Assembly (NCBI GenBank): GCA_907165275.2
Contig: OU015651.1
Location: 13,600,501 to 13,664,500, forward strand
DNA from: Zygaena filipendulae
Lineage: Eukaryota; Arthropoda; Insecta; Lepidoptera; Zygaenidae
Direction of reading: 5' to 3'
DNA length: 64,000 nucleotides
The position numbers were made by a program, and so were the translations under genes. Position 1 is the first letter of the stretch; each line of letters opens with the position of its first letter. Under the pieces are notes generated by a model, which saw only the letters and a program-made list of their open reading frames with translations, was not told the DNA's origin and searched no databases. Of this stretch, positions 1 through 11,489 are shown one piece after another.

Positions 1-86
1 GCTTTCTATTATCTCTATCGCTTAATTTAACTATGGACGAAATTTAGAATACCTACAGTCTGGTCAAGCTTTGACTTAACTATCAG

Positions 87-424
87 ACATCGCTCGCCGC
101 TGTTTCGAACATTGTCTAAATACAGGCTACAGCGATGGTTACCCAATGGTCCAGTTCTATTCTCATCCCAGTTTGCGTTTAAATTCGATTTTGCCAATTA
201 GCGGCGGACGAATAGCATTCAACAGGCGATATTCCGATCACCGGTACTTAGAATGCAGATATAACTGTCAAATAACGACTCCATTCGACGACCGACTGTG
301 TAGTTTTATTGAATTAGTGTTTTCGAGTATCGATTTTGATAGTCTGCAATGTTGGATTTGCTCTCCTATTGCAGTAGATCCGTTCACTCTTGAATCATTC
401 GATTTTATAATGTTTGAAAGTTGA
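87..424 (+). CDS. Possible terminal exon of an unrecognised protein (partial)
   Basis: An open frame of 111 codons runs from a possible splice acceptor (TATCAG, ending at 86) to a TGA at 422-424. It encodes a cysteine-rich, hydrophobic stretch with seven cysteines, ending in a C-x2-C pair (QCWIC) and an acidic/aromatic tail. The acceptor has only a weak pyrimidine tract, and any earlier exons would lie left of the window. An internal ATG at 146 could also start a 92-residue frame. I do not recognise the family. The length without stops and the non-repetitive protein in AT-rich DNA are the only support; it could be chance or an old transposon frame. Confidence 0.3.
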
Positions 425-623
425 AACCCTTTGCGTACTTATGACCTACTTTCGACTAAAGATATTAGGTATAATTTATAATAAGAAATTCCGTGAAGAT
501 ATTATCTACCACATCAAAAACATAAATGTAAAAGTGGAAGCCAAGTTCAGTAAATATTAACCAGTCTAAAGTTGAGTTTATACACATACTAATAATAATA
601 ATCTATTAATATTACATTTGATG

Positions 624-851
624 ACTAGCTGCGCCCCGCGGTTTTACCCGCATGTTTCGGAATTCCCACAGGAACTCTAAAGTAGCCTAATTTACTCCTC
701 ATAACATCATTTAATTAGCAGTGAAAGTCATCCGCGTGAATTTCGGAATTCCAGCAGGAACTCCAAACTTCTTAATTAGTCCAGCCGTTGATGCATGATG
801 TCGTTACCAAGGGAAATAGCTGGATTTATTTTTATATTTAAGTATAGATAT
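624..851 (-). mobile_element. Helitron-like non-autonomous element (Lep1 type)
   Basis: On the minus strand the element ends in CTAG (complement of 624-627), preceded by a GC-rich hairpin with GGTTTTACCC instead of the usual GGTTTCACCC. A second degenerate GAATTCC block lies near 745. The far end is the AT-rich tail near 840-851. Confidence 0.6.
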
Positions 852-1724
852 ATAATAAATATCTATAAAAATAAATCACAGTGATTTATTTTCACATTGC
901 TACAAACTAAATTGTACATTGCTATACAGGTTTTTATTTAGTTTTGGCAAAATGGGAGTCAAAGTTTCTACACAGTAGGGTTGAGGACAGTTCACTTCCG
1001 GTTTGCGTTTGACAACATAGGTGATTTAACACCGGGTTTCTTCGTTGTGCCGAGAACCGCTCCGCTTAGAAGCAGTTACCCGGGGCTGCGGCGGCTTTGG
1101 ACGACGGGCACACGTGCATACTCAATGTCTTGCCTTTCCATGACGAGGGAGGAATCAGAACAGCTCCTACCTCGTGTCACTGCTACCCTGTGTAGAAACG
1201 GACTTCCGAACTAACCTTTTATCACTGTGTATTTATACTGATCGAAGTGAAAATTTTATTTGCGCGATGTAGATCGCAAAACAACAAAACATTCGATTTT
1301 TAAATTATTTAAATACGTATATGAATTGGTGAAATCTCAAAAATGCTCTAATATAAATATTTGAATGACATCTTTTGAAAAAAATTGCGTTTTTGTATCT
1401 TTAATTTAACAAACAAGTGAAATGAACATTTCACGTCCGTTACAAACCAAATTTACAACACTGCGAGCGATTATAACGCCATCTTAAAGTAAGACGAGGA
1501 ATTATTACTTCTTGTTTAATCGTTTTTATCCTGAAATTATGTCTTTGTCCAGCTTTTATAATTACTACATGCTTTTTGGCATAATAATATAATACATACA
1601 TATCTATATTTATTTATTAATAATAGGATCTTAAAGGAGCATAGGCTTTTAAGTGTATTCACTGTGCCGGTAGGAATGTCAAAGATTTCGATATTTGAGT
1701 TTCTGTAGTTTAAAGGCAAAAAAG

Positions 1725-1795
1725 CAAGGTACCCTTATAGGATCACTTCGTTGTCGGTCTGTTTGTCAAGTTGCTTTTTCTCAAGAATACATTGA
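1725..1795 (+). mobile_element. Fragment of GTCY-microsatellite MITE
   Basis: It reads GGTACCCTTATAGGATCACTT followed by a GTCGGTCTGTTTGTC stretch. This is the inner end of the lepidopteran MITE class that carries hitch-hiking (GTCY)n microsatellites; a better copy is at 59398. Confidence 0.5.
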
Positions 1796-2463
1796 AGCAT
1801 CAAGTTGAAATTAATACTAAATTATCATTGTCTTTTGAAGCTCTGAAAAAATCAAACTTCTAAGTTATCGCAATCAAAAGATACAGTATTAAATAAGTTG
1901 AAATCAATATCAAATAACCAAGTTTTCATTCCCTTGGAGCTGTTAAATTAAAATCACGCAATCCCAAGATTAAATAGCCAAATTCAAAGAAAAAGGAACT
2001 TGCGTCGCAGCAGCCGTGTCTAATATTACACCAACCATTTCGAGCTACTTTTGATCCCTTTTCAACTGCAAATATATTTAACCTACATACATGCAATTTG
2101 GCACATTTATTGAAGCCCTCAAGCTAGTTTAAAATCCAAAATTTCACAAATTTAACTCATTTAATTTCCAAAATTTCACAAACAGTTATTGATTTATAAA
2201 TCGTTTAAAACCGGTATTTTTATGAATGACTGACTTATAGATCAAAAACCTAACCCTCTTCCAGGTGACCAAGAAACTTGGTATGTGACACCAAGGTTGA
2301 CTATGCGTTTTTACTACGTATACAAAGAAAAAAACTGAAAACTAAAAAATATTAATAATTAGTATGAAAAATGTAATAGCAAATAAATTTCAGGATTATT
2401 ATACAGAACTTGGCACCTGTTTAGATTCGTTTTTTGTTTGTATATATATAATTGCGAGTATAA

Positions 2464-2965
2464 CCACTCCCAATTAGGTCACATTGCAACTAAGTCAGGA
2501 TCTGATGGTGGGATCTTGGAGAAATCGAGGAAACTCTTCAAAAATTATAGACACACCTATAGCGATTTGGGTATTTTTTATAGTAAATCTTTCATTTGCT
2601 TTTGAAAAGCAAAATTTGAAGAAGTGGAACTGATGATGAATACCACAGATGGTCATTGGAACTACTCAACAATAATACGTGTTTCACGGATTCCGATTGG
2701 AGTGATTTCGAAAATTGTTTTTTTGTTTGAAAGGGAATACTCCCAAATTGATTCCATTGTCACCAAGTCGAGATCTTATGATGGGATCTTGGAGTAATCG
2801 AGGGAACACTTCAAAAATTAAAGGTACACCTATAGCGATTTTTGGATTTTTTATAGTAAATCGTTTATTTCCTTTCGGAAAGTAAAATTTGAAGAAGTGG
2901 AATTGATGATGAAGACCACAGATGGTCATCAGAACTACTAAATAATAGGTATTTCACAAATTCCG
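2464..2965 (+). repeat. Direct repeat of an interspersed repeat unit (two copies plus a remnant)
   Basis: Two units about 273 bp apart share GGGATCTTGGAG, the TATAGCGATTTGG/TATAGCGATTTTTGG segment, TTTGAAGAAGTGGAA and CACAGATGGTCAT. A third remnant (GAAGTGGAATTGATGATA) follows at about 3024-3050. Related single copies are at about 21418-21462 (inverted) and about 48990-49090. The flanking phrase 'AACCGACTTCC...GGAGGAGG' marks the same family at 43522, 48880 and, inverted, 28665. Confidence 0.7.
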
Positions 2966-3302
2966 ATTCGTTAACTTTAATACGGTTTCTAAATAATTTA
3001 TGCTCGTCACAATGTATATGGTGAAGTGGAATTGATGATATGTACCAGGAGAACTCCTCAACAATTAACGTCCCTGTGTCGGGAAAAGCAATATTTTGTA
3101 AAAGGTGATGAGCAGTTGACATTAGGCTATTGTAACTTAGAGAAATTACGAACTAAATCACTTAAAAGCGAGAAATAAACAAAATTTTATCAAAAAAATT
3201 AAAACCGGCTTCCAAAAACACAAGACTAAAAATCTAAAAATAAAAAGCTGAAAATAACAACATACCGATTTAATCCAAAAGACAAAAACACACGTAATAT
3301 TA

Positions 3303-3480
3303 TTATTGGTTTGTGCTACCACTAATCGGTATAAAGTCGGTGACAAGCCAAATATGGAGGGGGTAGATGGGCTAAGTCGACTCCCGTCACCAGCTCTTCG
3401 TGAGCAGGATAACCCAAGTGGGCAGACACCAGCGGGCTTGTCACTGAATCCAAACCAATTAGTGGTAGCACAAACCAATA
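3303..3480. mobile_element. MITE with about 45-bp imperfect terminal inverted repeats
   Basis: Both ends read ATTGGTTTGTGCTACCACTAAT, followed inwards by a second similar block that ends GTGACAAGCC. The internal part is GC-richer than the flanks. It is nested in another AT-rich repeat (3175-3300) that recurs inside intron 2 of the cysteine-rich peptide gene at 16415-16530. Confidence 0.75.
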
Positions 3481-3935
3481 AAATAATACCTATTTATTTT
3501 TCCAAAAAAAAGAAATAAAATCATGTTCCCAAAAGACAAGTCGTGGATAAAAACGAGCTCCACAACACAACCCCGAGTTAAATCCACGACGCAGTGCTGA
3601 GTAACTCAATAACCCCAAACAGGAAACTTTTGGGTGTCTCCATAAAAGTATGGAAAGAAGCGTAGCACTAAAACGAGTTGGTGAACTCATAAACTTATAA
3701 TGCTGTTGCTATGACAACCACAGTTATTTCTTGAGGCAAGTGAAACTATTACATAATATCAACATTGTGTATTCGATATTTGTTGCAAAGATATTGAAAG
3801 AGAATAGATTGACAATACGTTCGGCCGCTAAGCTTTCCCCTTGAACCACGCAGCGGTCAAATGATTTCATGCCAACAAAATGCCGTTGGCTAGCAGAGAC
3901 TATTGTCTATAGATACCAACTTGACCGAAAGCAAT

Positions 3936-4040
3936 GTGATTGGCTATTTGAAATGAACTTTGTGGTGATTGGTATTTGATTGCGTCTCAACGATGTGATT
4001 GGTTTTTATTTTGATTATTCCGTCCGCAAAAATTGGTTGA
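3936..4040 (+). promoter_or_regulatory. Array of four inverted CCAAT boxes
   Basis: ATTGG (CCAAT on the other strand) occurs at 3939-3943, 3968-3972, 3998-4002 and 4032-4036, three of them as GTGATTGG. The spacings are 29, 30 and 34 bp. The array ends about 50 bp before the ATG at 4088. Regular spacing of about 30 bp is known for NF-Y-bound promoters. That this array drives the gene at 4088-5833 is an inference. Confidence 0.5.
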
Positions 4041-4087
4041 CGTGGATTGCATAGTAAAAGTTTGTATTGTTCGTCTATTCTCTTATT

Positions 4088-5833
4088 ATGTCTTTGATTT
4101 TTTGTTTAGCAAGTTTTTTTGTCACCGACGTCTACCTACAAATGCCCTAAGAAGCTTCGTTTCAAAGATTCTACCTTAAGTTCAAAGTTGACAACTCGAC
4201 ATACTCCACTGTGCATTCAGCTGTTCATATCACCTGGCTTAGTTTACGAGCTGTCTCAGGACATCAGTAAGGATTCAAAGCAGGTAAACTTGCAACCGGG
4301 ATAAGGTAACATGCCTCGCAAACTACAGTTACAATTGTTTCATTACTTCAGTTTAATCTGATGTTTTCAAATTTTTAACAACTCATAAGAATTACCTAAT
4401 TGAGTACGACGTTCAAATTTGCATCAAAAATGCTTATTGAATACTCGTCTTAATGGTCGAATGTACCTTATCCCATAATCTTTTACTTACGCCTTTACTT
4501 AACTAGAGTAATATTGTTTTGCTTTGTTTATTTTAAGAAAGAAAGCGACTTTATGAATTTGAAATCGGAATAAATTTAAATTAAGTAGGTATTCTTCGGT
4601 TGCCTAACCGCCGCACTCAGAGTCAACTTTAATGATTACTTAGTTAAGTATAGATTTTTAAAACAAAACTGCCGCAATCCGACAAGTTTAATAAATTAAT
4701 GTTAATTGCCATTTAACTAATTAAGTTACATCTCATTAAATGCCAATTAACATTAATTTACTGAACATCTCTGATTGCGGCAGTTTTGTTTTAAAGATCT
4801 ATACTTAACTAAGTAATCATTAAAGTCGACTCTGAGTTAAAAAAAACAAAGCAAAACAATATTACTCTAGTTAATAGATTACGCCATTCCTTCTTCCATT
4901 TCCATTTCTTACTGACAATCCAAAACCTCATAACTCTGCGGAATAGTACGATATTTAGCGCATGCAGAGTCATGAAACAGAAAGTGTGGTTGAACAACTT
5001 AGTGATCACGCGACTACGTCTTAGCGAACGCAATTTCGCTGGGTTCCGCACGCAAACATCCATTGTTTAGTGCTTCAATTTCGAGCCAAATTTTGAATGA
5101 AGATATCGCTTTTATGTGTAATATCTTTAAGGTAGTTTACGGCATTAATTTAAGATAGGTACCGGTAATATTTTTTTATCTATGTATATTTTAAAAATTG
5201 AATTCATTTGGAGCCTCTTATTTCTTTTAGTCTAATCAGTACTAAGTTATGAATATCTAAAAATATTTACATATTTTTAATGTAATCATGAAAACTGAGT
5301 GCAATGTGTAAACTAACTTTTCACGTCAATGGCTCAGTTTGTAAACGTTTTTTGTTTAGTCACATCTTGTGTTTATGGTTACATATCAGTCGCAAAATTT
5401 ATCATAAATGTTAAAAGCAGTCAACCTACTAAAGAACGTATTTAATATTTTACCATTGATTCTTTTTTTACAAGAGATATTGTGAAATTTACAACAAGAT
5501 AAAATAATATGTAAATCTCTTCGTTGTCCAATCATAAAGTGATTGTCCTCAAATTTCTCGTCAGATCCTTAAAGATCTAAAACCACAACGTTGTCTCTGC
5601 ATTTACCTCTAGAAATACACAAAGAGAATAATAAATTATTATGTATAAGAGATGGCGCCGGACCCATTAGAATTTTCGGCATCCGGTCTACAAAAGCGTC
5701 TAACCAATTAGAGCTACTGACATTCAAAGCTACCAACATAATATGGAATGCTAATGAAGTCGCAAAACATGTAGAAAAATTTAATAATCAAGTAAATCTT
5801 AATAGCTTGCAACAGTTCTCATTTCAGTATTAA
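4088..5833 (+). CDS. Putative two-exon gene for a small unrecognised protein
   Basis: Exon A, 4110-4266, follows a good acceptor (GATTTTTTGTTTAG) and is open for 52 codons to a GTAAGG donor. Exon B, 5613-5833, follows TTTACCTCTAG and encodes 72 residues to TAA. The phases agree: one base (A) from exon A plus AA from exon B makes a lysine codon. The joined part is about 125 residues, with cysteines near 11, 35 and 63, a basic YKCPKKLRFK segment and the motif LCIRDGAGPIRIFGIRS. I know no family with this motif. The start is unsettled. An ATG at 4088 opens a signal-peptide-like run (MSLIFCLASFF), but in another frame; one T fewer in the T7 run at 4114-4120 would join it to exon A. Either exon A is internal and the pyrimidine tract mimics a leader, or there is a 1-nt indel. 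The intron carries a large foldback element (4503-4874). Confidence 0.5.
4503..4874. repeat. Compound foldback around a palindromic MITE
   Basis: The outer arms CTAGAGTAATATTGTTTTGC... (from 4503) and its complement (to 4874) enclose a palindromic MITE at 4605-4838. On the right the MITE arm abuts the outer arm directly; on the left about 75 bp separates them. The MITE arms carry ACTCAGAGTCGACTTTAATG and AACAAAACTGCCGCAATC. Its right GCGGCGG terminus is lost. It lies in the intron of the putative gene at 4088-5833. Confidence 0.8.
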
Positions 5834-6109
5834 ATAGTAGAAGTACTTTTGAGAATAATCCAACTTTTTTTTACTGGTTTCGTTTCCAATTTATTCTCAA
5901 ACGATTTAATAATATAACAACATGAAATTCGGATCATTCAGCCAAGATATTACGAAAAGCTAATAACGAATACATTTTATACTTCAGAAAGGTTAACTAG
6001 CATATAATGATACTATAGCCTTAAGTACACCTTTTGTATCATGCTGTAAATAAGTTTAAATATTAAATATATCATAGGATAATTTGATAAACCGAATTTT
6101 GGCAGAAAT

Positions 6110-6610
6110 TCTAGGAAATTTGCGAATACCTACTGATTCGATTGCTATGCCATTTGCTTTTAGATAGTTTCAGTCCCTGAATCCCGGCCCAATCATCACA
6201 TGAGGTCCACCTCATTACTGCATTATCATTGAACTTAAAATACAAAAGTATGCCAAATTTCATCTCCACCGAAAACCGGCAAGTGGTTGAAAAATGGTTG
6301 CAAATTTTGATATGGATGCAAACAATTTGCATACGAAAATTGCAATTTAAATCTTGTGTAGGTACCGCGGTAGAGATAATTACTGCGGGAGGTACCTACA
6401 TGGATGGACATCCCACGTATTTATCGGAACGATTCATCTTTGGTCGTAAAACCAAAGTGGGGCTCTGGTGCCGTGTTCCGACACGCGATACACGCAGGTC
6501 CAAACATAGCTGATTCGGTGATTTATCTTGAGCCACCTAATGAAATAATCCACTTATACGAGTATTCATACATAACGGCGGGATATCGTGGGATTACCCC
6601 GTAGTGTGCT
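6110..6610. other. Repeat fragment followed by a weak open frame
   Basis: 6229-6310 matches the repeat GGTTGAAAAATGGTTGCAAA (related copy near 11917-11940). 6404-6604 (+) is an open frame of 66 codons with fairly even amino-acid use, but it has no convincing acceptor or donor; I leave it as unproven. Confidence 0.4.
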
Positions 6611-6670
6611 GTTACCAGGTACGTTAACAACTTGTGTGTTATGGCCCCACGTGGTTATTATGCAGTCTTA

Positions 6671-6906
6671 CCGCCGCACTCAGAGTCGACTTTAATGATT
6701 ACTTAGTTAAGTATAGATTTTTAAAACAAAACTGCCGCAATCAGACAAGTTTAATAAATTAATGTTAGTTGGCATTTAACTAATTAACTTACATCTCATT
6801 AAATGCCAATTAACATTAATTTACTGAACGTCTCTGATACCGGCAGTTTTGTTTTAAAAATCTATACTTAACTAAGAAATCATTAAAGTCGACTCTGAGT
6901 GCGGCC
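6671..6906. mobile_element. Palindromic MITE, copy 2 (Harbinger-like)
   Basis: The left terminus is CCGCCGCACTCAGAG and the right CTCTGAGTGCGGCC. The inner arms pair as TTAATGTTAGTTGGCATTTAA with TTAAATGCCAATTAACATTAA type sequence, so nearly the whole unit folds back. TTA flanks the left end and TTA lies one base beyond the right end. A 3-bp TWA duplication would fit PIF/Harbinger, but this is an inference. Confidence 0.8.
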
Positions 6907-8600
6907 ATTAAATGCCCTCGAGTTTATTTTAATCTTTTTTTTTAACTAGTACGAATTTCAGCATTCCCTCGGAACATCATTAGCGAGATAAAACCTTTAA
7001 AAATATATCGTCGCGTTGGTTCTTAATGAAAGCTGAACAAATAAACAAACACACTTCACTACATAGTATAAAAAAAAATGTCGCTTCCCACTCTCTGTCT
7101 GTCCCTATGTATGCTTCGATCTTTAAAACTACGCAAAGGATTTTGATACGGTTTTTTTATAGATAGAGTGATTAATGAGGAAGGTTTATATCTATAGTCT
7201 GTCCTGGAATTCCCACGGGAACTCCGAAATAGCCGCGGGTGAAACCTCGGGGGACTATTTACCGACATAGATTTCTGAAGCTTTTAGTTGCTTCTTAACA
7301 AATCCAAAGAAAGAAGAGGTAAAAGTCAATTTTGAAGATTATCTAGGCGCTTATCCACATTTTCCCAGTGAAAATCTATAAATAACTTTTTAATTTGTTT
7401 ACACAGTGGCGCTGCTAAAGGCCTTATTACTTTACTTGCCAAGTATGGACGTGTACCTTATTTATCTGACACGGTACGCGTGGGCTTGGAAATCGAGATA
7501 CTCTGCGAGATATGAACTCTTCAATCTGCCAAGGATCGGCCTTGGGAGATTTAACTTAATTATAAGTGATGTAGGTTACAGAAACCCTTATAGACTAGCT
7601 TTTCCCCCGCGGCTTCGCTGGCGTCAACTTAGGGATTTCCTCAGGAGCATAGTAGCATAGAAATAGTATCTTCTATATAATAGGAGATACTACCTCTGTA
7701 TAGTATCTCCTATTCTAAGACCTAATTTACTCGTAACCATATATATACACCAAACAGCTGTTTCCTGTGATTCCAACTGGATATATTTTAATACTCCACC
7801 GGGAATTCTTTGTTGTTTACTTATACCTATCATATTAGAGAAAAAAGACACGCAAGTTATAATATAGTTCACATCGTAAAATTGACAAATGAACATCAAA
7901 CTATCTCATAGATGTCATTTATATAATTATATTGCATCAGCGTGGGGACTGGTTTAAAATCGGGATGTCTACTTCACTATCTGTATATGAAGTAGAAATA
8001 CATAATATGTAGAAAAATTTTGGTACCTACACATTCTGCAGAAATACTAGTAGAACCAATATACTTTCGTTATCCTATTAATTAGTAGAGAACATTAAGC
8101 TACGAATGGTTACTGACTTATAAAGAAATTTTAAAGAACCCCAAGGTTTCATTTTAGTATTTTTTTCTTTGTGATTACCTACGTTATTTGTTTAGTCCAT
8201 CACATATTTTATAACACACGAAACCCTTTGTTTTTGTTTCATCTTCCTGTAATACCACTGCTTCCGTATTTACGTTTTATGCGACTCTAAATCAACACGC
8301 GCGTTATTAGTCCGCTTTGCTGTTTATTGTTTAGGGAATGTGTTGTTAATGAATTAACGGATTAATCTACCCTCATTTCGCTAGGGGCTTTGCGATGAGA
8401 TTGCAAGTCACAAGCGTCAACCAAAACTTGAACTGACTTTCATAATCTTCGTAATGTGGATGAAATTTGGTTGCTATCGTCCAGTAAACGAAGAGAACCC
8501 TGGACACCGCGCTCAATACAAACTACCCACGTAATTTTGGCTCGAAAAACGAAAAAAAGAGAAGATGGCTTGCAGAAATAAGGTCAAATTTTCATTTTAC
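6907..8600. other. Gene-free stretch
   Basis: It holds a plus-oriented Helitron-like end (about 7075-7264), a minus-oriented degenerate Helitron head near 7594-7645, a perfect 13-bp-arm hairpin (7679-7714), and otherwise AT-rich sequence without exon signals that I trust. Confidence 0.5.
7679..7714. repeat. Perfect hairpin, 13-bp arms
   Basis: AATAGGAGATACT (7679-7691) is followed after a 10-nt loop by its exact complement AGTATCTCCTATT (7702-7714). A further partial AGTATC copy precedes it at about 7665. Confidence 0.8.
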
Positions 8601-8608
8601 TATTGTTT

Positions 8609-8950
8609 TCTTCGACCAGTATGTGATGCCATTGATGACTTACGCTACTGAAGCTATTGTGGGCCTTATAAGTAAATTCAAGGTCACTCGAAGGGCTATG
8701 GAGATTGGAGCGGGCTATGCAGGAAGTTTCTTTGCGGGATCGAATCTGAAATGAAGAAGTTCACAGGCGAGGCCAAGTTCTCGAGTGGTGACCACAAAAC
8801 CGGAAGACGTGGCGCGGGTAGGCCCGCTACAAGGTGGACTACTTTGTGAAGGTCGCGGGACGCCATTGCATGCGAAAAGCGCAGGACCGGTCGTTGTGGC
8901 GATCCTTGGAATTTGCCCAGCAGTGGACGTCTTTTGGTGATGATGATTAT
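8609..8950 (+). pseudogene. Decayed RTE-clade LINE, C-terminal reverse-transcriptase ORF and 3' end
   Basis: Split over frames are recognisable pieces of the endonuclease-reverse transcriptase tail common in Lepidoptera: a stretch like FDQYVMPLMTYATE, then KFKVTRRAMEI, then GAGRPATRWTT, then VKVAGRH and RKAQDRSLWRSLEFAQQWTS. It ends in the GATGATGATT tail (8936-8950) expected of RTE elements. At least two frameshifts and an internal deletion show that it is dead. The family assignment rests on remembered motifs, not on a search. Confidence 0.8.
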
Positions 8951-10765
8951 TTTCTTGAATTTAAGTTCAATGTATCATACCTTTATTCACGTGTACCTGG
9001 TCGCAATTCATGTTGAGTAAATAATTAGCAACCTTGAGCCACAGTGTAAGATATTATCAACCATTAATTTCAGTTTACTCCCTTCATAGCTGTTTACATT
9101 GTCTTGTGCTTTACAAACTCGTGTATCTGGTCCGCATGTGAACAATCTATGTTATGTAGGTAAATGTACGAGAACATGGTGCGAACCTCTCGACTAATTA
9201 AATAACGAGGCAAATGGTCATGATTAAATCTAGACGGCTTTATGTTTTCATACGTAATACTAGCTGTTTCCTGCGGTTTCACCCGCGCTTAGTTTCGGAA
9301 TTCCAGCGGGAATTTTCGGATATGAATACTTACCCTATTTCCTTTTTTGTGCCCCCATGTGTATAGGTATAGTATGCAAAATTTGATGCAGTTTTACCCA
9401 CGTTATTTTCGGAGTTCCCACAGGACTTTGAAACAAAAGGTTATTTATTTAAAATTTGACTAAGTCTATTTAAAATTTCATGATGATCGGTTGAGTAGTT
9501 TTAGCATGAAAGCGTCAAAGTTAAATAATTTTAGGTAGGTATTCAAATTTGACACATAATGTGGCTCTTTTTGAAGTCGATAAAATTACAATTATAATGG
9601 CAGCACCTATAAATTATGTAACCACTTGCTGTGACCCCGCATTTTACCCGCGTGAGTATCAAAGTTCCTGCAGGAACTCCAAAGTATAAAAATACTTCTT
9701 AAACCTTCCTTGAACTTTCACAAATATTTCAAGATCAAAATTAACCAAATTGGTCCAGCCCTTCTCGAGTTTTAGCGAGACAAACGAACAGCAATTCATT
9801 TTTATGCATAAAGATTTAATTTAAGGTGAAAAGAAGAAATATAAGTTTTTAACTATGTAACAGTAATTTAGGTAACTTAAAATCTCATAACTGTTATGCA
9901 TTTTTATAAAAAAGTTAAAACATGTTTAACTGAAAAAGAAGTAATTCTTATATAATACTAGGAATATAGCTATATTGTTAAACTGAGAGGTAAAAAGAAA
10001 ACCGAGCGTTAAAAGTTCTTCAAAGAGCAGACCAGAAATATGCATAAAACATCGTGAATCCTTTTGATTCCATACAAGTTTGATGCATTTTTCACCTACA
10101 ATAACTGTTGGTTTTCTCTCGGAATATCTTTGAGGCGATCGGACGAAAAATAGGTTTTTCTTTTGGAATATTTCTATTAGTACACCTCATGATCTTCATA
10201 GTTTCGTTCCGTTTTGATTGAACTGGTTGGAGTGGAATTCAAAATTAATTGAACGCCTGCAGTTTTTCATAATTACAACCTAGTGTAGCAAAGACAAAAA
10301 GTGGTGGAAAAAAACTGTCATTAACATTTCCAGCTTTCTCCACAGCGTGAAACACAAAAACTAACCGAGCGTGTTCGCTCCCTTTTCTTCTTGGGGACAT
10401 AAATAAGAATTTTAGCGGGCTTCTAATGCGAAAAGATCCGTTACACTATCACATAAGGCGGGATTTATCTCGCCCGTCTTGATCACGATATACGATCTGG
10501 CCAAGTTGTGAGATTAAGCGGAAAAATAAACCCAATTTTGAAAACGTTCAAAAGTCTTCGTGCATCAACATAATTTTACATCTTCCATAGATTTTATTAT
10601 AGTTTATTAAAAATAGCATCAGTTCTAATATGCTACTTGCATAATACCTATGTAATATTATATTACAGTATCGTTACTTAAAATTATCAACGCTTGATAC
10701 AATTTTTTTTTTTACTACTATCTATATCAGTAAGTACATTAGAAGAACTACTATTATACAATAAA

Positions 10766-11085
10766 CTAGGTGTACCCCGCAATTTCAACCGCATGAGTTT
10801 CACAATTCTCGCAGGAACTCTAAAGTAGTCTAATTTAATTCTTATAAAATTAGCTAACTGGCTGAGAAATTCCTATCAAAATTGGTCCAACCATTTCGGA
10901 GGTTCACCCGCGTGAGTTTTGGAACTGCCGCAGGTACTTCAAACTTCTTTCATAAGAACCTACTCCTTACAATAACATACACAACAAAAAAAGAACTAGC
11001 GCAATTGGCCCAGTAATTCAGGGCATTGCAGTGATGCCGTCACCAAAGGAAATATGGATCCATTTTTATGTATTCTCTAGTCAAT
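10766..11085 (-). mobile_element. Helitron-like element, degenerate double copy
   Basis: It starts CTAGGTGTACCCCGC. A second head-like block (GGTTCACCCGCGTGAG) follows near 10902, so two related units may be fused. It ends near GTCAATAGAT. Confidence 0.5.
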
Positions 11086-11489
11086 AGATAATATGATACT
11101 TATTTTTTGCAGAGGGCTCTTAGACCAAAGTGGTTTTGCTGTTAACTTATAACTTGAATTTCACCCACAAAAGACAGTGCTTGATAAGAAAAGTAAGGAA
11201 TAAGAATGTTTTTTTTTTGTGAGAATCACGACTTGAATGCTTTACGATTGTTTACAGAATATACCAGAGTAATCTAAGCACAATAACTTATGGGAAGAGA
11301 AACTTTTTGCAAAGGCAGAGCACTGAGTCAAACGGGTTGGTGAGCAGTATCAAAAGAAGGAGCAATGACAAAGTCTTCATTTGTTTTTTGGTCGGTGAAA
11401 GTATAAAATATTTTTTTAACAAAGCTAAACAAGCTTTTATTTAAATGCACTAAAATGAATAAACCACGCATTGTCATCAAAACTAAACG

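Larger units (their letters stand above)
425..3170. other. Gene-free stretch of repeats
   Basis: No exon that I can defend. It contains a Helitron-like copy (624-851), a GC-richer segment (about 975-1225) with short open frames on both strands, a fragment of the GTCY-microsatellite MITE family (about 1725-1795) and a duplicated repeat unit (2464-2965). The rest is AT-rich and featureless. Confidence 0.6.

Noticed and set aside
3158..3690. Short frames on both strands
   Set aside because: They are translations of a MITE and its surrounding repeat.
5076..5131. Possible extra exon in the intron of the 4088-5833 gene
   Set aside because: It has TTTAG and GTAGTT edges, but its only open frame does not match the phase of either neighbour.
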